Below are positions 12,992-24,464 of a stretch of 64,000 bases of DNA, one piece after another. The notes beneath the pieces are model-generated. The model saw nothing but the letters and a program-made list of their open reading frames with translations. It made no database searches and was not told the DNA's origin. The stretch spans positions 1,614,501 to 1,678,500 of the forward strand of contig NC_080043.1 in assembly GCF_012489685.1 (NCBI RefSeq), given 5' to 3'. The stretch is from Lotus japonicus (Eukaryota; Streptophyta; Magnoliopsida; Fabales; Fabaceae). Numbering within the stretch: position 1 is the first letter of the stretch; every line of letters starts with the position of its first letter. The position numbers and the translations under genes are program-made.

Positions 12992-13135
12992 TAGTAACCT
13001 GAACTATCATACCACTATAGAAGCCTATCTCGAAATGCAACAAAATAAAACCCTCCTAAAATGCTTCAAGCTCCAACAATCTGAATTCACAACATGAAGA
13101 AGTAAGCAAAACACACAATATAGCCTCATCAGTCA

Positions 13136-13410
13136 TCAAAACAAAAACAAAACTTTTGCAAGTTGATTCAAGTGTGGTGGGACAATTGTTTCTTAATTGT
13201 TAATCCCTTCCCTAGACTTACATTAAATAGCACTTGAAATTAACCAAAATTCCCCATTTAGAACACAATAAAGATTTGATTTCTCTATAAGAAACCCAAA
13301 AAAAGGAAAAACAAAACTTTTGCAAGTTCATTCAAGTGGGTTAGTTCACTTTTTACTTGTTACTACCTTAACCTTCCCTAGACTTAAATTACATAGTAGT
13401 TGAATCTATC
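13136..13410. repeat. Local direct duplication of about 105 bp
   Basis: Two blocks at 13136-13243 and 13304-13410 share ACAAAACTTTTGCAAGTT, CCTTCCCTAGACTTA and a TAGCA/GTTGAA end, in the same order and spacing. They are diverged, so the duplication is not recent. Confidence 0.7.
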
Positions 13411-13844
13411 ATTCAAGTTTGTTTCTTTTTTCTCTCTGCCTCCAACTAAATAGATACCCATCAAGAAACATTGGAAGAAAAAGGTAAAAAGAATCCAAAT
13501 TTAACTAATACTTATTCATCACTGACTTGAAAGGAAGCTCATTTTAGCAACCAAGTGAACTAAAAATAGCTACAGAACCAAGAAAAGAAACCCATTATGT
13601 AACAAAAAAAATCATGCCCAGTTAAGCAGGAAGTAGAAACAAGGGGAAGAAGCATTATTACATGGATCATTTTCAGCGTTGAAGATCTGTGCTTGTTGAA
13701 CAGCGATTGTTCCTTGGTGTATGAATGAATATGACTGAACTTGCCTTGAGCTCTGTGAGAGAGTGAATGCACTGAGCTTGTAGTTACTTCGATCATGTGC
13801 TGAGGTAACATACACAGTTTACTACACTGTCACAGGTGTGAGAG

Positions 13845-13890
13845 ATTCAGAGAGAGAGAGAGAGAGAGACACAGAGAGAGAGAGAGACAA
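13845..13890. repeat. (GA)n microsatellite
   Basis: Two GA runs separated by CACA lie in the presumed leader or promoter of the glycosyltransferase. On its sense strand this is a TC tract, common in plant 5' leaders. Confidence 0.9.
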
Positions 13891-14174
13891 GAGTCAAACT
13901 GTGAAACACAGTGAAGGTACGCGTGGGTGTGAGTGATATTTGCGCCGTCGGTGGATCTTTACCCGAACATGCTCACCGTCTGATCAATTATCAATCCAAG
14001 GGTCTTGATTGTCGGATATTTCTCTTCTCCATTTTATTACTATTTCATATACGGCGTGTATTTGCATTAATCGGTAAATGACTGATTATAATATGGGCTT
14101 CGTTCTTATCGGTTAGAATTAAACTTTCAATCTCATAATTATGGAATTGAATATGAGATTGAATGAGATAACTA

Positions 14175-14467
14175 CTCCTTCCGTTCCTATTTATAAGAAC
14201 CAAATGAAGATGCAGTTTGGTCCTTTTTATAAGAACCAATTCAAATTTCAAGATGCATTAATTATTTTTAGGCAACAATATCCTCATTTAATAGATGTTT
14301 CTCTTTCTTTCCACTATACACCTCATTAATGATAAATAAAAATTAAAAAAATAAGTTGGGGTAATTTTGGAAAGTTGAGATAAATTTGAACAAATTTAAT
14401 ATTACCAACCACTTTCTTAAGGGGCGTGAAATATTAGTTTGGTTCTTAGAAATAGGAACAAAGGGAG
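14175..14467. mobile_element. Stowaway-like MITE (293 bp)
   Basis: The left end CTCCTTCCGTTCCTATTTAT and the right end ...AAATAGGAACAAAGGGAG are inverted repeats with the classic Stowaway start. TA dinucleotides flank both sides (14173-14174 and 14468-14469), the expected Tc1/mariner target duplication. No transposase is present. Confidence 0.85.
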
Positions 14468-14469
14468 TA

Positions 14470-16480
14470 CTACGTGACACTGTGATTACTCATTTTTCTC
14501 TCTTTTTATTCTCTTTGACGGGTATTGTCATTCGCTCAGAAAACGGTTGCGTGTTTTTTCCGACTTTAAACTTGTGCTACTATTATTTTTTAGAGAGATC
14601 TAATTTATCTATTACTAGATCAATTTGTCGGTTATTATATGATTGATTGACACTAAAAATTATTTTTCTTTCTTGTTAAACCAAAGTTATTCTTCACTAG
14701 GCAACAACTTTTTTTTGGTTCAAACAAATTCTTAGGGGTGAAAAACAGAAGTGAATATTCATCTCATGTGATGATGGGGTAATCTTATTTGAAAATGGTG
14801 AATTTTAAATTTCAAAAATACGCTTTGACTCACTAATAGTAATAATGAATTGAATATATTGCAAAAATACATATTTTCTAAAAATACATTTTCTATTCAA
14901 TAAACATTTATAAACCTTTCCTCTTGTAACCAAAAAAAATCTAAACATTTATAAGACAATATAAAATATAAAACAAGGCTTTCAATATTTAATTCCACTA
15001 TTTATGCTTAAAATCATAAGACAATGTTTAATCTCATGCATAATGGGATGGGAGAAAATCTCCAAATCTACACAAATCCAAAGTTGCCACATACACCAAT
15101 CTCACTAGCGTGTGTTTTGTTCAAAAGAGATGAGAGAACGAGAGGGATTAGAATAGAGGTGAGACAAATGGAGAAAAAATAGGAAATATTTCATTCATTT
15201 TTCAATAGACAACTTGAAGTGCAATATTTCATTCATTTTCATTGCTAATGATCTCGTAGCATCTAGCATTTTCCGTTTTCTTTTAGGAAAACATGTACAG
15301 GAAATGCAATTTACTGTAGATTTATGCAAACATATTCTAAGTGTCCATTTTAGCGGAGAAACAAGATTTTCGCAAATTGACTCAAATTAAGCTCAACCGA
15401 AATCAAGAGTCTAACACCTTATTTGGTATATAGCTAATTTACATGAGAGAAAAATAGACGGGAAAGGTGCCCAAGACAAAGATAAACCATCTTATTTGAT
15501 TGTGTCACATAGTAGATAGGGATTATTGGAATAACGTGTGAGCCCTTAAACCTTTATACAAACAAGGAGAGAGAGCTCACACAACTCTCCTCTATTTTTC
15601 TTATATAAACAACCTATTTAAAATATATTTTATTTCTCACATTTTTCTCTTTTTTTCTTGTCTCTTTTCTAAACCAAACATAGCAAGTGTTTGTTAAAAA
15701 AACTAAGTAGTTTATTAGGTATTTAAGATATCAAGAGGAAAAAATAATTTAAAAAATTTAACAAAATTCAAACACGTAAGAAGATACAGAGAAAAAAGTG
15801 AGCCAGTGTGTTGTGTAAATATAGACCAAAATCATGAGGAGTGTTTGAAAAAAAGTGCTTTTTTTCCAATTGAAAGAAAGTGTTTAATCATATAGGAAGA
15901 AAAGTTACGTCATTTTATATCCATCCACTCCCTTCCCACCTTAGAGTTCTAGGCAGTGTAACCGTCACGTTCTCAGTTCCTTCCTTTTAAAAAACACCAA
16001 CATACATTACCTTTCTTACATGTCTAATTTGATTCTATTTTTCGAAATCAATAATTATTTATTCACACCTCAAAATGAGGTGGAGGAAGAGAGAGGAAGG
16101 AACAAAAGAAAAAGTAAAAGTGAGAAAGTATAAGATGTGATAGATGATAAGAGGAGAGAAATAGAAATAAAAATAGGTGGAAATGAAGTGTATAAAAAAA
16201 GAGGTGTGTATATATCATTACCCAATTAGAATTGTTTTTCTATCTTACAAATTGAGCACTAGTGCCACATGAAGAAAAAGCTTCAAGCCAAGTTTCAAAG
16301 GTAGTACTAGTAACAGTCTAGACAATCAGTTACATAATGACATAATCAAAACCATCCTTTGAATGGAACACCAATTTTGTCCTTGGTAACAATACTAGCA
16401 ACTTTGACAACACAGCAAGTCTCAATAGAAGAAACAAAACCACATCATCAAAGAAAGTGAATTGAACAATTCATTAAAAA
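14470..16480. other. AT-rich intergenic region
   Basis: No gene is seen. The sequence is AT-rich and contains purine-rich blocks such as 16075-16200 (GAGGAAGAGAGAGG-type). No open frame has recognisable similarity. The stretch nearest 16480 may be the poly(A) region of the CASC3 transcript. Confidence 0.4.
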
Positions 16481-17258
16481 TGTCTCATTATAATTTTACC
16501 CACAAGTTCATCATACCAGGTGAATGATAAGAAAAGCATTTACATGACAAGAATAGCTTTATGACTTCACGAACACTCAGTTGCTGCATTTACCATTTTT
16601 CCCATATTCATAGCTGTAGAGAAGCTTGCCAGTCTTTCACTAAAGCTTCACCAAAGCAAACCGCAAAGAAAAACCTGCAAAGAAGCCATCAATTGTCCCT
16701 TAGGCATCAAATATAAGTAGAGGATATTAAATGCATGTTTGACAATTGATTCTGAAGTCAATATGTGAGTAGCTTCTAGGTACCAGAATTGATTCCAGAA
16801 TTTTGATCCAAACATGCTATAACTGCAAATTCATTTATACTTCATGATTATCTTTACCTCACAATTACACAAGCAACTACCACCTGTCAAGCTGCAATAA
16901 CTTCTTTAAATGGAGGACAGCATCAACAGGCGTTATATAACTGCAAGGAAGAAAAATGTGTAGAGGGAGAAAACAAAAAGGAGGCGCATCAGCATAAAGA
17001 GCCCAAGGTAACAATAACTCCAAAAATCCTCAGAGATTAGACTTTATTTAATTACCTAAAAATTCTCGAAACCAATAGCGGCCCAAAGTACTCCAGAGCA
17101 AAAGCTGGAGAACAGAGGGCCTGGAGGAAGAAGGCCTGAAATGCGAAAATTACTAAAACGTTAGGAAATTGTGAAACTATTAAAAGAATAATAAAGAATT
17201 AATTGGGAGCAACTAACCATATCTTCTTATTCAAACATGCTGCATACTATACAATACT
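16480..17258 (-). other. Probable spliced 3' UTR of the CASC3 gene
   Basis: After the CASC3 stop codon (17259-17261) the minus strand offers further AG/GT-bounded blocks near 17060-17138 and 16862-16942 with no useful coding content. They look like 3' UTR exons or alternative tails. An 85-bp inverted repeat (16733-16817) sits in this part. Transcript evidence would be needed for exact limits. Confidence 0.4.
16733..16817. repeat. Short palindromic MITE, copy 1
   Basis: The ends GCATGTTTGA and TCCAAACATGC are inverted repeats. Inside are AATTGATTCT, AGCTTCT and AGAATTGATTCC, also mutually inverted. The same family occurs at about 43400-43521 inside the truncated coatomer gene. Confidence 0.6.
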
Positions 17259-20200
17259 TCATTGCCCAAAGTTCATCTCTGAGTATCTGCATCGAGCACA
17301 ACCAACATTCATTATTTCATTGTAATTATGATCCAATTTAAGAAATCATGCCAATAACATCAAGAGTATTCCCACCCACCCCGCAAACCGGAATATTTTT
17401 CAGTGCCATAATAATACGTACTACATCAACAATAATACTGTCATCTATCTTTATATGGTTAGTTATTCCTTTATTATTATTTTAAAATCAATAAATAACT
17501 GTAGGTATGTCAGAGAGGGAGCACAGCAACTTCAGTACTATAGGAGTACAGAAGATGACCTAAAAAAAAATAAGCAGAAGTAGCAAACCATGCTTGAGTG
17601 CTTAAAAAATAACCACAAAAATGAACATCTATCTGCAATTTGACTTGCCTGCGGGGCTTATTTTGCCGCTGACCAAACTCATCATTTACAGGCTCTGCAG
17701 ACAGAACATTTCCAAATAATAAATTAACAAGATTAGCAACCACTGGCAACGAGTAAACTATATCAATGGAAAATGATTATCTCAATGGATGTCGTACCAG
17801 GTCTCTGAGGTGGCTCCCATTCATTATTAGCTTTACTCACATTATTTTCCTTGCTGCAAAAGATTCAATAACGAAAACAGAAATCACGAAGCCAGAAAAA
17901 AAAGCTAAAGCGACATCAAAGCTAGCATGGCAATAGAAATATTACAAAAATCTATTTCATTGAACATCCCCACCCCTACCCACATGATTATGTATTTATG
18001 TACACTATAAATAGCACTGTTGCGAGATCAACAAATGCAAGAACCATTTTGAACAAGTTAGGTATGCATCAATTAATAAAGTTATTATAAAAATGCAATA
18101 AGACCCAACCATACAATATAGAGAAGTAAAATATATTAAAATCATGTGACGACATTTCAAAGCCATAAAAGCACCAACCTTGTAGTAGCCGCTGAAGATG
18201 TCTGTCCTGATTGCCGACCAGGATAAGCACCAGCAACAGTGAGATAGGGTGAGCCATAAGTAGCTCCTAGAGCTCCTGCAGCACCAGCCAAAACTGGTAG
18301 CCTATACAAGAAAAGGAAGTAGTTAAAAACGCAATAAGAGAACAAAAAAGAAATTTTTAAAAGATAAGTAAACAAAGAATAGACTTCTCTTTTTTTTGCA
18401 TATAACTACTCAAAATGTTTCCGTTATCATGATTAGCAATCCTACAGGATAGAGTATTCTTAAAGAAAATTGCAAGTGCCCCACACAACAGGTTGAGCAG
18501 ACATGACAAAGGACTAAAAATTACAAATCAGCAACACACTTTGTTTAGCTCTCTAAACATTATTCAATATATCAGATAAACTTCAGAGGTTTAATAAACT
18601 TACCATGTCATTTCAGAGCTTCCCATACCAAGTTGAGGATTAGCAACATATCCAGGGAATGCCATGCCAACAGCAGGAACTCCCATACCACCAGGATGCT
18701 GCCCTCCAAATTGCATAACTGTGCCCCACCAGAGCCCAATGAAAATTAGAACTGATAAAAGAAAAGCTAAAAGGAAAGGAACATTAAATCTTTCTTGAAA
18801 AGATAACAAGCGCATACACAAGAAAAACAACTGATGGATGTTGATAAATCATGAAATACTCAGTTGAACCTCTGTAACATAGTGAATAAAATAATCACTT
18901 GATTTTTCACAGACTAGTGACATTACAACTTCTCATTGAGAAATGAGAATTTACATTCCAACAACGGCGGTGAGGAGTTGCAATGAATAGATTGTATCAA
19001 AACTTCCCTCTAAGTTAGCAGTATTGATAGTTTAACAAAGAAAACAGCAAAATCAAACCAACCTGGCAAGAAGGTTGGGAAGTTCTGATCCCCACGACCA
19101 CCACCCATATTTCCAGGAGTGCCCATAGCTCCACCATAAATGAAAGAACCTCTTCCATTACCTTGGGAAACTGCTCTTTCATTTCCAACCAATGTGCCCA
19201 TGGATTTACCTGATTCTGAAGCTACATCAATTTCTCCAGCATCTGAACCATTTGCCACAGATTCTTTAGGGGGAGATGAGCTCCCAGGCCGATGACCCAA
19301 CTGTGGAGCAGGGGCTTGCATTGAAGTTCGCCCTGGAGCAGAAGTTTTCTGAATGGCATGGTATTGTGTTGGACTTGGAGTTATTTTATTTACTTGATTA
19401 TGTGAGGCAGCAGGATGATAATTCATCTGAACTGGGATTGGTCCACCCCTCCCAGAAGCCCTTGGATGAGTAGATTGAGAAGCACGGACTTCAGAAGATC
19501 CAGGTGGGTGCATGTGCAAATTGTTCAAAGGCTTCCCGACAGATGGGCGGAAGGAACCATCAATATGCAGCTTGTCCATGCTGATAGAATCAACGATATT
19601 CTTTCCCCTGTGCAAGGCATTGTTTTGTTGAGCAACAAAACCCTCACCCATAACACCAGTGTGAACATTCCTGCTTGTACTGCCAGTTTGGACATCCCGT
19701 TTTGGTGTCAGGCTTGTGTCTTTGTTAGCAGAGCCTGAAGGGTAAAAGGGGGGAGATGCATAATTCAAGTTTGATGCAAGAACTGGTTTCTTAGCAGGGA
19801 CAGGATCAGATTCTGAATTAGAAATGGGTGTGAAAGCTCTCCCCGAACTAACATTTGAAGCTTTGTAAACAGGCTTCCCGGACCTTGGAAAGGAAAGCAA
19901 AACTATAATCAGAAAACCGACATATAGCTAGCATGTATCAAACTAATAAAAGAAAAGTTCAATACTCACTGTCTATTTTGCATCTGGGGTGCTGCATCAT
20001 TGTTTTTATAGGTAGGCTCGTACCTTCGGGGACCTCTCCCTCGCACAACACCTTTTGGTACCTGATTTTGATTGTCTCTGTCATCATAACTTTTTCTATC
20101 ACCACGAACATACCCTCCACGAGCAACGCCTCGAGTTTTACCACGGCCCCGAAAATTACCCCTAGAAGGTCTCCTTCCCTGAATTTCATACAGAATAATG

Positions 20201-20983
20201 CATTAGAAAGGCTCCAATTCAGGAAGCAAAATACAAAAAAACCTCTACTAGTGCATTTTTGACAAAATGATCACCTCTTTGTAGGGCCTATCCTGAAAAG
20301 TTATTTCCTCAAACTTATCATGTCCCCATTTCCTCTCATCTTTGGACTCCCACAGCCTCCTTCCACCACGCATCCGCCTAAATTAGACAAGGAAACAGAA
20401 TAAGGAAAAAAAACATTCTGATATCAGCACCAAGTCTTAAAAGTAACCAAGTAACATACCTTTGGCCACGGCCACCAGCATTGTCCCTGAAGCGGTCATC
20501 GTGCATGTAAAATGCTCCAGCAGTGGGCACTGAAAACGGTTCAGTCTCTTTCTTCTCCTCTTCACCATCACCCTCCTCCATGTCCCCTGATTCTTCCAAA
20601 TTGGGCTTGAAATCAGCATCAGAATCCTTCACCACAACTACTGAGCCATTCACAACTCCTTCCTCCACACCCCTTTCCTCATAAACCTCTTCCTCATCTT
20701 CTCCCACTTTCACTTCCACTACTTCTTCCTCTTCTACTTCTACTTCTTCTTCCAATAACCCCTCTTCTTCGTCATCATAATCAGCCACTCCACCCTCATC
20801 CTCCGATTCATCAGAACGAATTGACCGCCGATCCGCACCCTTGCCTTCCTCTTCTCCACCTCCATCCTCCCCTTCCTCATCATCACTCGCCTCACGCCTC
20901 CGCCGCATTGACAGCGATCTCTTGAGCTCCTCAGGATCACTCTCATACTCAACATCTTCCTCACCCGCACTGCTTGTAGCCAT
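17259..20983 (-). CDS. CASC3/Barentsz (MLN51) exon-junction-complex protein
   Basis: Nine exons (20460-20983, 20275-20377, 19970-20178, 19063-19883, 18604-18718, 18179-18301, 17798-17853, 17649-17694, 17259-17286) give 2025 nt, 674 aa. Residues 1-150 are very acidic. The SELOR/Btz domain follows (DDRFRDNAGGRGQR, then RLWESKDERKWGHDKFEE), the part that clamps RNA-bound eIF4AIII in the exon junction complex. An RG/GG-rich stretch, a long Ser/Pro-rich disordered middle and a Gly/Met-rich part follow. The tail ends RQNKPRRYSEMNFGQ. The role is nuclear and cytoplasmic mRNA metabolism, including nonsense-mediated decay. The intron after exon 8 uses a GC donor (CAG|GCAAGT); only this junction keeps the conserved tail in frame. 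Confidence 0.93.
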
Positions 20984-21641
20984 CCCTCAAAAACCCCCTA
21001 CACTTCCCCAGAAACCAAACACCCCCAAATTGAAGCTACTCACCAAAAACAGAAACTTCCCACCAATGCACTAAACCCCAGAAACCAATCAGAGAGAAAC
21101 ACGAATCAATCCGAAGCAGAAAAACACTAATAGATTGAAAAACCCAAAAATTTTGGGGAAAATTGAAAACGGCAAATCGAGACCGAAAACGGCGAATCGA
21201 GACGGTGAATGGCGATTGAAGGTGGTGGGAGGGGATTGGATTTGATGAGTATTGGTTTGATTTGGGGAATTTGGGGATTGAAGGGAAGAGGAAGAAGAGG
21301 GTTGTTGCGTTGTGCGAAACCCTAGATAAGGTAATTTGAAATCGGAGAGAAGAGTCTAAAAAAGCAATAAGAAGAAAAGGAATTATCTGAATTGTTGGGG
21401 TTATTTATGGAAATTCGAGGTCGGTTTGTGATTTGAAAGGTTTTGATTGGTTGGGTTCTGACACGAGAGATACATGACGTTAAGTTCTGGAAAAAATCTC
21501 ACGGTACTTTTGTATAAGCACGTTACGTCAGTTTTCTTCTTTTTTTTTTTTTTACTTGTAAATATTGTTTTTTAAATAATATAAGTTATTTTTTGAAAGG
21601 AATAAAATATGTTCAATAAAAACTAAAAAGAGAGTTGTATT
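20984..21641. other. Leader and promoter of the CASC3 gene
   Basis: The first 380 bp or so upstream of the start codon are relatively GC-rich and lack long AT runs, as expected of a leader and core promoter on the minus strand. Beyond that the sequence becomes AT-rich. No other gene is seen. Confidence 0.4.
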
Positions 21642-21650
21642 TTTTTTATA

Positions 21651-22296
21651 GGCTTAAATGATCTTTTGGTCCTTGAAATTGTAAAGGGAATCAAATCTGG
21701 TCCCTGTAAAATTTTCACATCAAATTGGATCCCTAAAATTGATTTTTTAATCTAATTAAGTCATTTTGCTCAATTTTGACCGGTCAACGGTCTTGTAGCA
21801 AGCCTAGTCAGCTAAGGACGGTCAAGTGGACTTTTCACATCAATATTAGTCCCTTGAAAAATATTTTAATCAATTTTAGTCTTTGTTCTTCCACATTCAT
21901 CTTCTTCCTCTTCCACCTTCTTCCTCTTCCTCCATAACTCAAATCTCATAAATTCAAAAGGAAGAACAAGGTGCATATGATGAACATATATATTTTTTAG
22001 GGTTTTGAATTTCTGGGTTTAAGAAATTGAGTTATGGAAGAAGAGGAAGAAGGTGGAAAAACATGGACTAAAATTGATTGATTTTTTTTTCAAGGACTAA
22101 AATTGATGTGAAAAAGTCAACGTGGACATCCTTAGCTGACTAGGCTTGCCACTGGACCGTTGACTGGTCAAAATTAAGCAAAATGACTTAATTAGATTAA
22201 AAAAATAATTTTAGGTACCTAATTTGATGTGAAAATTTTACAGGGACTAGGTTTGGTTCCCTTAACAATTTCAAGAACCAAAAGAATATTTAAGCC
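21651..22296. mobile_element. Mutator-like MITE with long inverted repeats (646 bp)
   Basis: Arms of about 300 bp are inverted copies of each other: GGCTTAAATGATCTTTTGGT on the left against its diverged complement ending ATATTTAAGCC on the right. The loop holds CTTCTTCCTCTTCC and its complement. The 9-bp direct repeats TTTTTTATA at 21642-21650 and 22297-22305 match the target duplication of Mutator-like transposases. There is no coding capacity. The arms have diverged from each other, so the insertion is not new. Confidence 0.85.
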
Positions 22297-22305
22297 TTTT
22301 TTATA

Positions 22306-22738
22306 GGCAAGAGAGTTGTACTTGTCAGCAAAGTCTAGCACAATTGATACATAACTTGATTTTTTAAGCATTTTCTCAGAGTCTTAAAGAGATTGGTCTC
22401 ATATTTGTCTATAAAAATAAAAAGTAAGTTGTAAATTGTAATGATTTTTAAAGGTTTATATAAGATTTTACTATCTTACTTTACATTATAATTTGGATTT
22501 GATGGCTACCTAATAATTTTTAGGGCTTTAGTTTCTACTTGAACAAATAACTTAAGTTTGAGTCGTATTTGACTACTGATGTAGCTAGTCTCTACTTTAA
22601 CAAATACTAGTAACTTTGATTTGGGCCTCCATTTTACAATATCTTACTTTTAACTAGTGATGTATAGCTAGCATATCATATTGATGTGATGTTGTGGATT
22701 TGATGAACACCACATTGATATGAAAAAAATCTTATAAA
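22306..22738. other. AT-rich spacer
   Basis: No gene or clear repeat is seen. Confidence 0.4.
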
Positions 22739-23605
22739 GCCTCGCGGCCAAGCGTGATTAATCGGGCCACAACCCTTTTAAGCGAGTGCTAAACAAGTCG
22801 AGATGAAAAGCCTTGTTTTGAAGCTTGTATTGTACCTAATCCTAGCTGGTACGTGCTAGTTATGCGAGCTAGCCCTCAAGCTACAACCAATATACCCAAC
22901 TCTATCTAGCAATCACTCGTCGTGTCTCAACACTACCGCCTGACACATTTTACTATCACTACTATTATGTATCATTCTCCACCACCACTGCTGCAATTGT
23001 TAGACACTTCACTGTCTGGCACCCTCTACCATTGTCACTATTGTTTCCCCTTGCGAGACCCCCTCCCACACCTCCATCTCATTGATGGAGTCGCGCAACG
23101 AAAGCAACAACTTGAACTTCATTAAAACCGACTCAATATCTCAAACATAAAAGTAAAAAAAAAATAGTAATAGGCTCACAGCCAAGAATGATTTATCGGG
23201 CCCAAACCCTTTTAAGCGAGTGCTAGACGAACTAAGCCGAAAAACCTTATTTTGAAGCTTGTATTGTACTTAATACTAGTTGTTGTGTTGCTAGTTAAGC
23301 GAGTTAGCCCTCAAGCTACAACCAATATACCTAACTCTATCTACCATTGTCGTGGCAAATGACTCCTCGTGTTCCACCACTACCACTTGACACATTTTTG
23401 AATCACTATAAAGTACCATTTCTTACCACCACCACTACAGTTGTTAAGACACTCCACTGTCTAACACCCTCGGCCATTGCCACTATTGTCAGCTTTTGCG
23501 GGACCCCCTCCCACACCTCCACCTCACTAATGGAGTCGTAGAATACTAGAATGAAAGCAACAACTCGAACTTCATCAAACACCAGCTCGACATCTGGAAC
23601 AACGG
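22739..23605. repeat. Tandem duplication, two units of about 420 bp
   Basis: Unit 1 (22739-23150) and unit 2 (23172-23605) share, in the same order, CCCTTTTAAGCGAGTGCTA, GAAGCTTGTATTGTAC, AGCCCTCAAGCTACAACCAA, CCACCACCACT, CACTGTCT and CCCCTCCCACACCTCCA. They differ at many scattered positions. GC content is higher than in the flanks. Short frames exist in each unit but are not conserved between units. The identity of the repeated sequence is unknown. Confidence 0.8.
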
Positions 23606-24464
23606 AATGAACATGTACCCCCCTGTAGGTATCCTATTGAGTTATTCAGAACAACAAATTTCTCAACCACCATTCACTTCATGATAACCGTTGTTACCCT
23701 CTCAATCTTGGATCAGTAGCGTCAAAGAGCCAAAGGGAACATAAGGCAACCAAACAGGGAGAGTTCCATCCAGTATGAATGGCACTGACCTAGGGGTGTG
23801 TTTCATGTACACAATGGTTAATTAACATTGGCTGCACGATGCTGCTGCTAGAGAGACAGTCCCAATATGCAACATTAATTCTTATCAAATTTGATAAAAT
23901 CCTAATAAGTATCTTGCAGTAACAAGAGACATAGGAATCTATCCAAATCCAAGTTATGCCAACTGACTCTAGTTTCACGTGAGCAAAGAAAACAAATTGT
24001 TCGCCAGGTTACAAATTCAAGTTATACTAAGTTACTAGTTGAGACATGCTTTGTTTGGTTGTCGTTGACTACTGCAAAAAATTAAATAGCTTTGAAAAGT
24101 GATTTTTATCGTATTAGAACCCCACCTCTCAAAAAGAAAAGAAAAACAGCCCCCAGTAAATAAAGAAGTATTCAACAAACGCCCAATGATTCTCAAATTC
24201 GACAATATTATAGACTCAGTAAAATAACAGCACTATTGCACGTCTCAGTGTTCTAGAGCTAAGATTGTGCAGTCTAAGGCAAAGAAGTATACAAAATTAA
24301 GTTCCATGATCACTTGAGGACTTGACTTAAATTCTAGTGCAGCTAGGTAAATATGATAGTCTGCCATGTAACGGCAAACAAACTCGGAATAGCAAATTTC
24401 TTCTAAAGTAAAGGAAGATCTAACAACAAGACATACTTTGTGTAACAGGAATATGGGATCTCTC
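23606..24464. other. Spacer and NUP50 3' UTR
   Basis: The last 200-300 bp before 24465 are probably the 3' UTR of the NUP50 gene. The rest shows no gene and no recognisable repeat. Confidence 0.4.

Larger units (their letters stand above)
12992..14174. other. 5' UTR and promoter region of the glycosyltransferase
   Basis: The region upstream of 12991 holds the leader, probably with a 5' UTR intron because a GA-rich leader-like block lies at 13640-13900. Two direct copies of a block of about 105 bp occur at 13136-13243 and 13304-13410. A GA microsatellite lies at about 13845-13890. No coding gene is supported. Confidence 0.45.

Noticed and set aside
17060..17138. Treating this AG/GT-bounded block as a coding exon of CASC3
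   Set aside because: Its translation in the required frame has no similarity to the family, whereas the exon at 17259-17286 gives the conserved C-terminus and a stop.
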